Assembly (NCBI RefSeq): GCF_030815485.1
Contig: NZ_JAUSWV010000002.1
Location: forward strand, 7,998,001 to 8,062,000
Source: Streptomyces rishiriensis
Lineage (GTDB): Bacteria; Actinomycetota; Actinomycetes; Streptomycetales; Streptomycetaceae
DNA length: 64,000 nucleotides
Direction of reading: 5' to 3'
The position numbers and the translations under genes are program-made. The notes beneath the pieces were generated by a model. That model did no database searches. It worked only from the letters and a program-made list of their open reading frames with translations, and had not been told where the DNA came from. Shown one piece after another: positions 16,766-24,763 of this stretch (the first letter of the stretch is position 1; every line of letters begins with the position of its first letter).

Positions 16766-17206
16766 GTGGCTCGCATCTTCGAAACCGATGACGGCGCCGC
16801 CGTCCAGGGACGGACCCGTCTGGTGGCGGTCGGCGCCGCGGTGGTGACCATCGGCGCGGGCCTGGGAGTCAGGGCAGGGGTGTCGGGAGACCTGGCCAAG
16901 TACGGCGGAGACGCGCTCTACACCGTCCTGCTGTTCACCCTTGCCGTTCTGATGGCACCGCGGGTCACGCCACTGGCGGCCGCCGGGGGCGCGCTGGCCG
17001 TCAGTGGCGCGGTCGAGCTCCTGCAGCTCAGCCCCATACCTGCGGAGCTCTCGCAGCGCAGCGTTGTCGCCCGTCTGGTGCTCGGTTCCACCTTCAACGC
17101 ATTCGACTTCCTCTGGTACGCCGTCGGCGCGGTGGTGGGCTGGCTCGTGCACACCGCCGCCGGTTCCTTCTGCTCACGCCGTGATGCCGAGCGGATCGAG
17201 GGCTGA
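16766..17206 (+). CDS. DUF2809-like membrane protein
   Basis: A 146-residue membrane protein with about four hydrophobic segments. Conserved DUF2809 features are 'YGGDALYTVLLFTLAVL', the acidic 'SGAVELLQLSP' and 'GSTFNAFDFLWYAVGAVVGWLV'. These features are also seen in VanZ-related proteins. The GTG at 16766 was chosen because homology begins there; the frame is open further up, but with no family resemblance. The ribosome site is weak. The function is not established for the family. It ends 133 bases before the convergent membrane gene pair. Confidence 0.75.
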   Translation: MARIFETDDGAAVQGRTRLVAVGAAVVTIGAGLGVRAGVSGDLAKYGGDALYTVLLFTLAVLMAPRVTPLAAAGGALAVSGAVELLQLSPIPAELSQRSVVARLVLGSTFNAFDFLWYAVGAVVGWLVHTAAGSFCSRRDAERIEG

Positions 17207-17339
17207 CCGCCCCCGGCGCGGGCAGCCGCGGCGCCCGGCAGGTCGCACGCGGCGACCTGCCGGCCGAGCCACGGCCACCCGATCCGGGCGGCGTGGCTCG
17301 TGAGTCCGCCCGTACGGCAGTCGGTGCTGCCGCCGCCGC

Positions 17340-17600
17340 TCACAGGTGTGTTCGGCGGCGGAAGGCGATGACACGCAGAGTCAGCGCGACGGCCAGGAGA
17401 ATCCAGGCCACGACGGAGTACGCCCACGCAGTCTCCTCGCGCAGGGCGCCGATGGAGCCCCAGATCGCCCAGGCCGCCAGGACGACGCAGAGTGCGGTCC
17501 ACGCGATGTCGGCGATACGGGTCTGCAACTGAGAACGTTGCCGGGTGCCGGGCTCCAGGTCGCCGAGTCCGGGGTCACCGGGTGCCTCCCGCGATGTCAT
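17340..17600 (-). CDS. small membrane protein (86 aa), two helices
   Basis: 86 residues with a charged N-terminus ('MTSREAPGDPGLGDLEPG'), two predicted membrane helices ('IAWTALCVVLAAWAIWGSI' and 'AYSVVAWILLAVALTLRVI') and a basic end, 'FRRRTHL'. The start codon overlaps the stop of the preceding gene (ATGA), so translation is coupled. This suggests that the two proteins work together, perhaps as a small membrane complex. I recognise no family. Confidence 0.6.
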   Translation of the reverse strand: MTSREAPGDPGLGDLEPGTRQRSQLQTRIADIAWTALCVVLAAWAIWGSIGALREETAWAYSVVAWILLAVALTLRVIAFRRRTHL

Positions 17601-18160
17601 GCGTCGCCTCCTTGCCGGTTTCCGCTGTGATGCGGGGGAGCTGAATGGCCGTCGCCTTCGAGTGCCGCGCGCATGGCTTGCAGGCGTCGATGCCGGAGGT
17701 TGCCGTTGCCGACACTCCATGCGAGGAAGACCACGGTGAGCAGGGCGAATCCGATCGTCTGCCCGGTGCCCGCGGTGACGGCCGTCAGTGCCGTCACGGC
17801 GCAGAACATGGCCGCCAGGAACGCCAGGGCCGCGACGCGATGGCGCGTGCGGTGCAGGCGCTGTGCGACCAGAGCGCGCATCGCCTCGCGCTCCTGGGGG
17901 TCGACGGGCACCTCACCCCTGCGCAGTCTGCTGTCGAGCGACACCAGACCGGCCGCCCCGCCACCCGCCGCGCGCTTCTCCTTCTTGCGTATGACGAGCA
18001 CGACGACGATGCCGCCGATGGAGGTGAGTGCGGTGCGCAGTACGACCGAGAACGCCGAGTTCCCCGGGTACAGGAGCATGATCAGGGCGCTGGCGCAGAG
18101 GACCGACAGCGCCAACTGGAGCCACAGGTGTCTGCTCAGACAGTCGTTGACACGTTCCAC
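17597..18160 (-). CDS. membrane protein of unknown function (187 aa)
   Basis: 187 residues. Two N-terminal helices ('LWLQLALSVLCASALIMLLY' and 'VLRTALTSIGGIVVVLVI') are followed by a basic cytoplasmic stretch, 'RKKEKR'. A charged linker with 'PVDPQEREAMRALVAQRLHRTRHR' leads to two more helices and a basic tail. The GTG at 18160 follows GGGAGGGA. The gene is translationally coupled to the 86-residue gene downstream. Many Streptomyces genomes have such paired small membrane proteins without assigned roles, and nothing here adds a function. Confidence 0.65.
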   Translation of the reverse strand: MERVNDCLSRHLWLQLALSVLCASALIMLLYPGNSAFSVVLRTALTSIGGIVVVLVIRKKEKRAAGGGAAGLVSLDSRLRRGEVPVDPQEREAMRALVAQRLHRTRHRVAALAFLAAMFCAVTALTAVTAGTGQTIGFALLTVVFLAWSVGNGNLRHRRLQAMRAALEGDGHSAPPHHSGNRQGGDA

Positions 18161-19173
18161 GATGGTCCCTCCCGTGCGGATTCGCACGTCCGCGTACCCC
18201 GCCCGGTAGCCGCGACACCTCAAACCTGCCTGGTCAAGCGGAAGTTGACGATCCGATAGTTCGGTGACGGAGGCCGATCGGGGTTCGGCCGCGGTCCCGG
18301 GGGAACATGCCGACGTGGGCGGGCCGGTTCCGCGGGGGCGGGGCCGCTGCCCGAGGCGGCGCCCATCGGTTCCCGGCCGGCCCGCCCGGCCGTTCCCGGC
18401 CTTGTGCTGGCCCCATCCGGTGCTGTCCTCCGCCCGCCGCGCGGGGCCGGATGCGCGAAGCCGTGGGCGCGAGGTCATACCTCTCCATCCAGCACCCGGA
18501 AATCTGTGTTGGCGAGAGTAGACATTGGGCGGTGACATGGTTATGGTTTCTCTCGTCGGCCAGAGAGGCCGACGGTCCGGCAGAGACGAAGTGCCGGGCG
18601 GCAGTACCGCAGTTGCAGTGCGCAGGACGGTGCGGTGGTGGAGTTCCGAAGCCAGAGCGGTTGCAGGACGGCGACGGGACTGACGGCCGGACCGGGTGGC
18701 CCGCAGGCCAGGGGCGCCGTCAGCAGTACCGGTAAGTGAAGTGGCAGTACCCAGCAGTGAAGTCAGTGAGCAGCACCTCGGTGAAGGCGTCGGCTGCGGA
18801 CGCGCGCACCGGGAGGTTCGACAGTGGGGTTCCAAGCCGGAGCAGACGCAGGACGGGCGACGGGGCTGGCTGTCGAAGAGCGGCGCTCTCACAGGCCGCT
18901 GAGCAGTACCAGCAGTACGCAGTAGAGCAGTACCAGCAGTACGCAGTCCCCCTTTGGTAGCAGTTGATCATCCAGGGAAGAACGGAGGAGCCGAACGCCA
19001 TCAGGATCGCCCGGGCGGAAGCCTTGAACCCGGGTACCGCAGGACATCGATAGTGAGGTGGTCTCCGGTCAAGCAACCGCGATCCCAGCATTCCCGGCGG
19101 CATTTCGGTCGGGTCTGCGGAGACAGAAGGCCGGCGCAGTAACAGGGCCGGCAGATGGTGTAGCAGTTCCTTC
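18161..19173 (+). other. long gene-free leader with repeats before MerR gene
   Basis: About 1 kb with no supported gene. It contains an 8-bp hairpin (CGTCGGCC/GGCCGACG, 18554-18574) and scattered GCAGTACC (18601, 18723, 18744, 18902, 18927) and GCAGGACGG-type motifs (about 18622, 18664, 18848). A 24-base tandem duplication lies at 18901-18948. The strong hairpin at 19174-19203 closes the stretch. Together they look like a structured 5' leader or a non-coding RNA rather than a decayed gene, but this is inference from layout alone. Confidence 0.5.
18901..18948 (+). repeat. 24-bp tandem duplication
   Basis: Two adjacent copies of a 24-base unit beginning GAGCAGTACCAGCAGTACGC differ only at the last base. 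Each copy itself contains CAGTAC twice. Confidence 0.9.
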
Positions 19174-19203
19174 GGGCCCTGGCGCCGCACGGTGCCAGGG
19201 CCC
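19174..19203 (+). terminator. 13-bp hairpin just upstream of MerR gene
   Basis: GGGCCCTGGCGCC (19174-19186) pairs with GGTGCCAGGGCCC (19191-19203) around a four-base loop, with one G-T wobble. It sits only 26 bases before the GTG start, so it either ends an upstream RNA or attenuates transcription into the MerR gene. Confidence 0.7.
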
Positions 19204-19229
19204 CTCTACGCGTTGACACAGAGGTGCAA

Positions 19230-19562
19230 GTGACAGCAGACGATTCGTACAACCGACTCGACGACGATGACTACCCCGCCTACACCATGGGCCGGGCCGC
19301 CGAAATGGTCGGCACCACCCAGGGCTTCCTCCGTGCCCTCGGCGAAGCCCGCCTCATCACCCCGCTCCGCTCCGAGGGCGGACATCGCCGCTATTCCCGC
19401 TACCAGCTGCGGATCGCCGCCCGCGCCCGGGAACTCGTCGACCACGGGACGCCCATCGAGGCCGCCTGCCGCATCATCATCCTCGAAGATCAGCTCGAAG
19501 AGGCACAGCGCATCAACGCGGAGTACCGCCGCGCCGCATCCCGGCACACAGCCGGTATCTGA
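19230..19562 (+). CDS. MerR-type DNA-binding regulator (short)
   Basis: 110 residues. A MerR winged-helix domain covers about residues 15-80: 'YTMGRAAEMVGTTQGFLRALGEARLITPLRSEGGHRRYSRYQLRIAARARELVD'. A short coiled segment, 'IILEDQLEEAQRINAEYRR', could mediate dimerisation. There is no C-terminal ligand domain, so it is a minimal MerR/BldC-like regulator. The GTG at 19230 was preferred to the GTG at 19224 because GAGG lies five bases upstream of it. A terminator-like hairpin and a long structured leader precede it, implying regulation at the RNA level. It is 4 kb from the crt genes; a LitR-like role is not supported, since no B12-binding domain is present. Confidence 0.8.
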   Translation: MTADDSYNRLDDDDYPAYTMGRAAEMVGTTQGFLRALGEARLITPLRSEGGHRRYSRYQLRIAARARELVDHGTPIEAACRIIILEDQLEEAQRINAEYRRAASRHTAGI

Positions 19563-19625
19563 CCCCCCAGTCCCCGCGGCGGCGCGTCAGCCCGCACGCT
19601 TCCGTCGATTCCAGAACAAGAGCGC

Positions 19626-20429
19626 ATGATCGCCGAAGACACTCAGCCGCCGGCACACGGCCGGAAGCCCCAGCCCGGCCTCGACCCCACATCCGACGAC
19701 GTGCACACCCCCGCGGCCGATACGCCGGCCGGCCCGACCGGCCGGCTGACCGCCGGACAGGCAACCGCCGGCCTCGAGGACGGGATGGAGCGCGCGGCGG
19801 CCGCACTCAAGCCGCGGCTGCGTGGCTGGCTGCACGCCGGCGTGTTCCCGCTCGCGCTGGCCGGCGGCCTCGTCCTGACCGTCGTCTCGCATTCGGCCGC
19901 GGTTGTGGCGGCCTGCTCGGTGTACGCGCTGTCGGCCTGCCTGCTGTTCGGCACCAGCGCGGTCTACCACCGCGGGACATGGGGCCCGCGCGGGGAAGCG
20001 ATCCTGCGGCGGTTGGACCACGCCAACATCTTCCTGATCATCGCCGGCACCTACACCCCGCTGGCGGTGCTGCTGCTGCCCGAAGGCCGGCAACGGGTGC
20101 TGCTGGCCGTGGTATGGGCGGGCGCCCTGGCCGGCATCGCCTTCCGCACCCTGTGGATCGGCGCTCCCCGATGGCTGTACACGCCGTGCTACATCGTCCT
20201 GGGCTGGGTGGCCGTCTTCTACCTGCCCGACTTCGCGCGCAGCGGCGGCACCGCGGTGGTCGTACTCGTCATCACCGGCGGTCTGCTCTACACCGCGGGC
20301 GCCGTCGTCTACGGACTGAAGCGCCCCGACCCGTCACCGGCCTGGTTCGGTTTCCATGAGGTCTTCCACGCCCTCACCATCGCCGCCTTCACCGCTCACT
20401 ACACGGCCATCCTCCTGGCAGCCACCTGA
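19626..20429 (+). CDS. hemolysin III / PAQR-family membrane protein
   Basis: 267 residues: an unusual hydrophilic N-terminal extension of about 60 residues, then seven predicted membrane helices. The conserved metal-site motifs are visible: 'SAVYHRG' after helix 2, 'RRLDHANIFLIIAGTYTPL' and, near the end, 'WFGFHEVFHALTIAAF'. Bacterial members (TrhA/YqfA) affect membrane fluidity rather than haemolysis. It follows the MerR gene by 63 bases and may be its cotranscribed target, which is inference. The extension is Pro/Ala/Gly-rich and probably disordered. Confidence 0.85.
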   Translation: MIAEDTQPPAHGRKPQPGLDPTSDDVHTPAADTPAGPTGRLTAGQATAGLEDGMERAAAALKPRLRGWLHAGVFPLALAGGLVLTVVSHSAAVVAACSVYALSACLLFGTSAVYHRGTWGPRGEAILRRLDHANIFLIIAGTYTPLAVLLLPEGRQRVLLAVVWAGALAGIAFRTLWIGAPRWLYTPCYIVLGWVAVFYLPDFARSGGTAVVVLVITGGLLYTAGAVVYGLKRPDPSPAWFGFHEVFHALTIAAFTAHYTAILLAAT

Positions 20430-20715
20430 CCGCACCGCCGGTCGGCCGCCGCCGCTGCTCCTCGATGCTCGTGCGAGCAGCGGCGGTCATGCTCCTTCCG
20501 ATCCGCCGTCCGGGGGCCGCTCGGTGCGGGCGGGCAACGCCTGGGCCCGCGGCGCCCCGCACGCTCACGCGCCGAGCGCGGCAAGCCCCGGCCGCTGATA
20601 TCGGTGACTTCTGGGCTGACACAGCGACTCTTGTCGTCCGTATTCGTTGACAGGACAGCGGCCAGGCACGCTGGACGAGGTGAGTGCCTGGCGGAACACA
20701 GGAGAGCAGGCGCGC

Positions 20716-22062
20716 ATGAACCCCAGTGCTCACATCGAGGCCGTCTACGCACAGGTCTGCCGGCGCAACGCCGGTGAGACCGAGTTCCACCAGGCGGTGG
20801 GAGAGGTGCTGCACACGCTGGCGCCGGCATTGCAGGCGCATCCGGAGTACGTCGACGCGTTGATCCCCGAGCGGCTGTGCGAGCCCGAGCGGCAGTTGAT
20901 CTTCCGGGTGCCGTGGGTGGACGACGCGGGGCGGGTACAGGTCAACCGCGGCTTCCGGGTGGAGTTCAGCAGCGCGCTCGGCCCCTACAAGGGCGGTCTG
21001 CGTTTCCACCCGAGCGTGAACCTCGGCATCGTGAAATTCCTGGGCTTCGAGCAGATCTTCAAGAACGCGCTGACCGGACTGGCGATCGGCGGCGGCAAGG
21101 GCGGCTCGGACTTCGACCCCAAGGGCCGCAGCGACAACGAGGTCATGCGCTTCTGCCAGGCGTTCATGACCGAGCTGTACCGGCACCTGGGCGAGCACAC
21201 CGACGTCCCCGCCGGCGACATCGGAGTGGGCGGGCGCGAGATCGGCTACCTCTTCGGCCAGTACAAGCGGATCACCAACCGCTTCGAAGCGGGAGTCCTG
21301 ACCGGCAAGGGAGTGTCCTGGGGCGGCTCGCAGGCCCGCACCGAAGCCACCGGCTACGGGGCGGTGTACTTCGCGCAGGAGATGCTGGCCACGCGCGGAC
21401 ACGGTCTCGACGGCCGCAAGGCCGTGGTCTCCGGTTCGGGGAACGTCGCGCTCTACGCGATCGAGAAGGTGCACGCGCTGGGCGGGTCCGTGGTGGCCTG
21501 TTCGGACTCCTCCGGCTATGTGGTCGACGCGGACGGTATCGACCTGGAACTGCTGAAGACGGTCAAGGAGGTCCGGCGGGCGCGACTGTCCGCCTACGCG
21601 GAGGCCAAGCCCACGGCACGGTTCTCCGAACGGGGCTCGGTCTTCGAGGTGTCCTGCGACATCGCGCTGCCGTGTGCCACACAGAACGAACTGGGGGGAC
21701 AGGAAGCGGGGGTGCTGGTGAAGAACGGCGTCCTGGCCGTCGCCGAGGGCGCCAACATGCCGTGCACCCCCGAAGCGATCGAGGTCTTCCGAGAGGCGGG
21801 CGTCCTGTTCGGTCCCGGCAAGGCCGCCAACGCGGGCGGCGTGGCCACCTCCGCGCTGGAGATGCAGCAGAACGCCTCCCGCGACGTGTGGACCTTCGAG
21901 CAGACCGAGACCCGTCTGGCGGCCGTCATGCGGGGTGTCCACACCCAGTGCCGCACCACCGCCGAGATGTACGGAGGCACCCCTGACGACTACGTCCTGG
22001 GCGCCAACATCGCGGGCTTCCTGCGGGTGGCGGAAGCGATGACGGCCCAGGGCGTCGTGTAG
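20716..22062 (+). CDS. gdhA: NADP-specific glutamate dehydrogenase
   Basis: 448 residues, the normal length for the hexameric bacterial enzyme, which reversibly aminates 2-oxoglutarate to glutamate in the cytoplasm. The catalytic region is intact: 'GPYKGGLRFHPSVNLGIVKFLGFEQIFKNALTGL' and 'GGGKGGSDFDPKGRSDNEVMRFCQAFM' hold the substrate and catalytic lysines. 'DVPAGDIGVGGREIGYLFGQYKR' and the C-terminal 'GPGKAANAGGVATSALEM' are family signatures. The ATG at 20716 gives the usual N-terminus; the frame is open further upstream. It appears monocistronic. It is unrelated to the dehydrogenase in the carrier-protein cluster at 54 kb. Confidence 0.93.
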   Translation: MNPSAHIEAVYAQVCRRNAGETEFHQAVGEVLHTLAPALQAHPEYVDALIPERLCEPERQLIFRVPWVDDAGRVQVNRGFRVEFSSALGPYKGGLRFHPSVNLGIVKFLGFEQIFKNALTGLAIGGGKGGSDFDPKGRSDNEVMRFCQAFMTELYRHLGEHTDVPAGDIGVGGREIGYLFGQYKRITNRFEAGVLTGKGVSWGGSQARTEATGYGAVYFAQEMLATRGHGLDGRKAVVSGSGNVALYAIEKVHALGGSVVACSDSSGYVVDADGIDLELLKTVKEVRRARLSAYAEAKPTARFSERGSVFEVSCDIALPCATQNELGGQEAGVLVKNGVLAVAEGANMPCTPEAIEVFREAGVLFGPGKAANAGGVATSALEMQQNASRDVWTFEQTETRLAAVMRGVHTQCRTTAEMYGGTPDDYVLGANIAGFLRVAEAMTAQGVV

Positions 22063-22194
22063 CGCAGGCCGTTGTGCGGTAGGCCGCGTCCGGTGCGCGT
22101 GGGGCACGTGCACCGGACGGCGCATGCCGCCTGGACCCGGCGCGCGTGTTTCCCCGCCGGTGCGTTCGTTGTCGGCCGGACCACCGCCACCGCC

Positions 22195-22411
22195 GGTGTC
22201 GCGCCCCACGAGGCCGGCACCGCCTCGGGCCCGCTCGACAGCTCGCGCCAGATCGGGGCGACGCTTCGGTCCAGCCGCCCTCGGTACCGCGGTCGGGCAC
22301 CGCACCGGCGGCACCCCCGGCCACCCGCGGCCCTCAACGAGGGGTACGCCCTCGGCGTGAACCTCAGCGCCGCGCTCGTCGTCGCCGCGCTCATCGCCTT
22401 CACCGTGCTGG
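22195..22411 (+). pseudogene. remnant of a DHA2-type MFS drug transporter
   Basis: One frame reads 'GVAPHEAGTASGPLDSSRQIGATL' and, after a gap, 'AALNEGYALGVNLSAALVVAALIAFTVL'. A second frame fills part of the gap with 'LGTAVGHRTGG' (about 22274-22321). These are the characteristic last third of QacA/EmrB-type exporters ('AGLASGLLNTSRQ.G...LG.AV', then the final helix). No front part or start exists upstream, where gdhA ends. At least two frameshifts and a 5' deletion have occurred. Confidence 0.65.
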
Positions 22412-22608
22412 GCCGGGCGGCGCACCGGCGGACGCGCCCGCGACCACCACGGGTACGCCGACCCCTGCCGGGACGGCGTCGGCGCCGGTGCGGGGCGTAC
22501 CACCGTGACCGGGCCTTTCGCCCCGAGCGCGAAGAAGACGCTGGATCTCGCGCTACGCGAGGCACGGCGGCCGCACCACACCCGCACCTGTACTGAACAG
22601 TGCGGTGG

Positions 22609-22977
22609 TCAGGGCTCGAGGGCCTGCTCCACGGTCGGGTGGCAGGTGATGAGGGCATCGATGCCGACCAGGCGCAGGACGTGCAGGACGGGTTTCTGCG
22701 CGGCGGCGATACGCACCCACCCCTCGTCGCCGCTGACGGCCTGGTGGGCGGTGACGAAGACGTTGATACCGCTGGAGTCCATGAAGGTCACGCCGCTGAG
22801 GTCCACCACGATCCGCGACGGCGGCGCGGCCTCGTCGGGGGCCAGCAGGGCGTTGCCGAGGACGGTCTTGACGTCGTGGTCGATCTCACCCCGCACGGTG
22901 ACGACGCGCACGCCGTCGACCATGCGGTGTACGACGGAGAACCGGTCCGGCCGGTCCGCATACTCGTTGTCGGTCAC
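22609..22977 (-). CDS. STAS-domain anti-sigma factor antagonist
   Basis: 122 residues, essentially one STAS domain like SpoIIAA/RsbV/BldG. The pattern is 'VRVVTVRGEIDHDVKTVLGNAL', then 'RIVVDLSGVTFMDSSGINVF', in which the first Ser of DSSG (about residue 68) is the expected phosphorylation site. A C-terminal helix follows, 'VLRLVGIDALITCHPTVEQAL'. The GTG at 22977 has GAGGAG just upstream; longer starts have none. A HATPase-type kinase/anti-sigma gene starts divergently 158 bases away and is the obvious partner. The sigma factor controlled is not in the window. Confidence 0.87.
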   Translation of the reverse strand: MTDNEYADRPDRFSVVHRMVDGVRVVTVRGEIDHDVKTVLGNALLAPDEAAPPSRIVVDLSGVTFMDSSGINVFVTAHQAVSGDEGWVRIAAAQKPVLHVLRLVGIDALITCHPTVEQALEP

Positions 22978-23134
22978 CGTCTCCTCGACTGCGCTTGAGC
23001 CTGCCCCGGGTCGGGGCGTGTAGGGAGGATTCTGCCCCATCGCCCGGACCACATGCGTTCAGGCGGCTGTACCGAACAGGATGCCGTGGGCATGTATGGC
23101 GAGATCGCGGGTATCGGCGCGTCGTGAACGGGGA

Positions 23135-23602
23135 ATGAGGGCGACGCCAGTGGGATCCCATGACGACGGTGACGGCTGTCCCGCGTCGGACGAGCATGTG
23201 ACGCGTGCCGGCTATGCCCTGGACGGCAGAGACGGCTGCATCGCCGAAGCCCGACATCACGCCGTCGCCTTCCTCGACCAGGCCCGTGCCGACCATCATC
23301 TGCCCGTGTCCGCCCGGGCGCGGGACCTCACCCAGCTGGTGGTCAGTGAGCTGGTCACCAACGCCCGCAAGTACGCTCCCGGCCCCGTCCTGATGGAGCT
23401 GAGCATCACCGCCCGCACCGTGGACGTCATCGTGTGGGACAGCGACCCCACCGTTCCCGCGGCCCGGGCCTCCGATCCCGACAGGATCGGCCAGCACGGC
23501 CTGGAGATCGTCAAGGCCGTCACCGAGAGCCTCTCCGTCGAGGAGCAGCCGGTCGGCAAGCGCATCACAGCCCGCATCGCCCTTCTCGACCCACCGCGGT
23601 GA
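23135..23602 (+). CDS. RsbW-like HATPase anti-sigma kinase
   Basis: 155 residues with the GHKL ATPase fold of short Streptomyces regulators. The N-box is 'LTQLVVSELVTNARKYAPG' (catalytic Glu and Asn), the G1-like region is 'DVIVWDSDPTVPAARA', and the G2-like region is 'IGQHGLEIVKAVTESL'. Such proteins phosphorylate a STAS antagonist or bind a sigma factor; the divergent STAS gene is the likely substrate. The ATG at 23135 is used; the frame is open further upstream but without family similarity. A GTGA overlap joins it to a 23-codon frame. Confidence 0.82.
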   Translation: MRATPVGSHDDGDGCPASDEHVTRAGYALDGRDGCIAEARHHAVAFLDQARADHHLPVSARARDLTQLVVSELVTNARKYAPGPVLMELSITARTVDVIVWDSDPTVPAARASDPDRIGQHGLEIVKAVTESLSVEEQPVGKRITARIALLDPPR

Positions 23603-23670
23603 CGAGTGTCGACCGCGAGGAACTCCAGGAGACGGCCGACGCCGCCCTGCGTGACTGGCCGCTCTCCTGA
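23599..23670 (+). CDS. 23-codon frame coupled to the HATPase gene
   Basis: The GTG at 23599 overlaps the TGA of the HATPase gene (GTGA). It opens a 23-residue acidic peptide (MTSVDREELQETADAALRDW, then three residues) before a TGA. The codons have high GC at third positions. It could be a genuine small antagonist or a remnant of a longer C-terminus lost by frameshift. No homologue is known to me. Confidence 0.35.
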   Translation: MTSVDREELQETADAALRDWPLS

Positions 23671-23719
23671 GACCCGCCCCGGTGCGCACCAGCGGGCGGG
23701 CAGTCAGGTGTTCGTCCGC

Positions 23720-24763
23720 TCAGCCGGGGAAGCGTCCCGTCGAGCGGAGTTGCCAGCGCCGCTCCGCATAGGCCAGGTCGTCGCGCCACAGGCGTCCGGC
23801 GGCGGCCCGCATCAGCGGGCGCAGCAGTGGTGTCATCGCGCGGGCCGCCGTGAATCCGGGGCGGTCCGACGCCGCGACGACCGCCTCCACCACCGCCGTG
23901 CGTGGCCGGCCCCGGTCGTCGGGGCCGAGCGGGGTCGCGTGCGTCTCGACCACCGACCCCTGGCCCTCGCCCTCCGTGATGTGCATGACGACCGTGCGCG
24001 GCTCGGGCGCGGTGAACACGGCGCGGACCGGCACGACGAGCCGTCCGGCGAGCTTGAACGAGACGTCCACGGTGAAGCCGTCCTCCTCCGGCGGTCCGTC
24101 GTCGGCGCCCGGGCCCGTCCTGCCCGCCGTCGCGGGAACGTCGGCGACCGTCAGGTCCACGAAGGAGTACGGGTGGAACCAGGCGCCGTGCCACGGGTCC
24201 AGCCGGTTGGCGAGGACGTCCTCCGGTTCGCAGGTGCCGACGCCCACATAGACGGCTGACACCGCTTTCGCCAGTACGGGCCTGACCGGCACCACCGGCG
24301 CCTCCAAGGGAGGTTCGCCGCCCGCCTCGTCCAGGCGCACCCACACCAGCACGCCGTCGTCGTACGCGGGCAGCGGTTCCCAGCCCGCGAACGGGGAACC
24401 GTTCAGGGCGAGTCCGTGCCAGTGGCAGACGAGCGTGCCGCACCTGACGGGGCTGTCGCGCAGCGGCGCCCCCAGATGCGGGCAGACGCCGGGTCCGGCG
24501 ACGAGTCGGCCTGCGGCGTCGCGCCAGACGACGACCTCCTGCCCGGCGACGGACCGGGCGAGGGGCCGGTCGTCACGCACGTCCCGGGTCGGGCCTACGA
24601 CGTACCAGTTGCCCGAGGGGCGTGCCTGCGCGCGCTTCAGCGCCTGAGCGATCACCGCGGGGCGGGCCTCGCGCCACGTCGGACGCTGACGGTCCCAGGC
24701 CACCGGGTTCCTGCGCAACGACAGCGGAAACCGTCCGCGGCGGATCGAACGGTCAGCCCTCAT
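23720..24763 (-). CDS. Rieske iron-sulfur protein of the carotenoid operon (crtV position)
   Basis: 347 residues. The N-terminal half holds a Rieske [2Fe-2S] domain: 'CPHLGAPL' and 'CHWHGLAL' supply the two Cys-His ligand pairs (about residues 95-120). The rest, with 'LDPWHGAWFHPYSFVDL' and 'RTVVMHITEGEGQGSVVETHATPLG', matches the domain that follows in Streptomyces crt operons (DUF5914, as I recall). It has the position of the fourth gene of crtEIBV operons. The gene overlaps crtB by 11 bases and has a perfect GAGGAGG site. It may supply electrons or oxidise a carotenoid intermediate; its exact step is unproven. Confidence 0.85.
   Translation of the reverse strand: MRADRSIRRGRFPLSLRRNPVAWDRQRPTWREARPAVIAQALKRAQARPSGNWYVVGPTRDVRDDRPLARSVAGQEVVVWRDAAGRLVAGPGVCPHLGAPLRDSPVRCGTLVCHWHGLALNGSPFAGWEPLPAYDDGVLVWVRLDEAGGEPPLEAPVVPVRPVLAKAVSAVYVGVGTCEPEDVLANRLDPWHGAWFHPYSFVDLTVADVPATAGRTGPGADDGPPEEDGFTVDVSFKLAGRLVVPVRAVFTAPEPRTVVMHITEGEGQGSVVETHATPLGPDDRGRPRTAVVEAVVAASDRPGFTAARAMTPLLRPLMRAAAGRLWRDDLAYAERRWQLRSTGRFPG

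Noticed and set aside
18736..18960. Small protein with EQYQQYAV repeats
   Set aside because: No ribosome site, poor codon bias, and the repeats recur in other frames; it reads better as leader DNA.
19230..19562. MerR gene as a LitR-type light regulator of the crt cluster
   Set aside because: It lacks the C-terminal B12-binding domain and is 4 kb from the crt genes.
20716..22062. gdhA as a member of a biosynthetic cluster
   Set aside because: It is a standard housekeeping-type enzyme standing alone; the cluster has its own distinct dehydrogenase.
20389..22587. 732-codon antisense frame over gdhA
   Set aside because: gdhA has complete motifs on the plus strand; the antisense product is unlike any protein I know.
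22072..22596. 174-codon gene after gdhA
   Set aside because: Only scattered MFS motifs in shifting frames occur and no start signal; called a pseudogene remnant instead.
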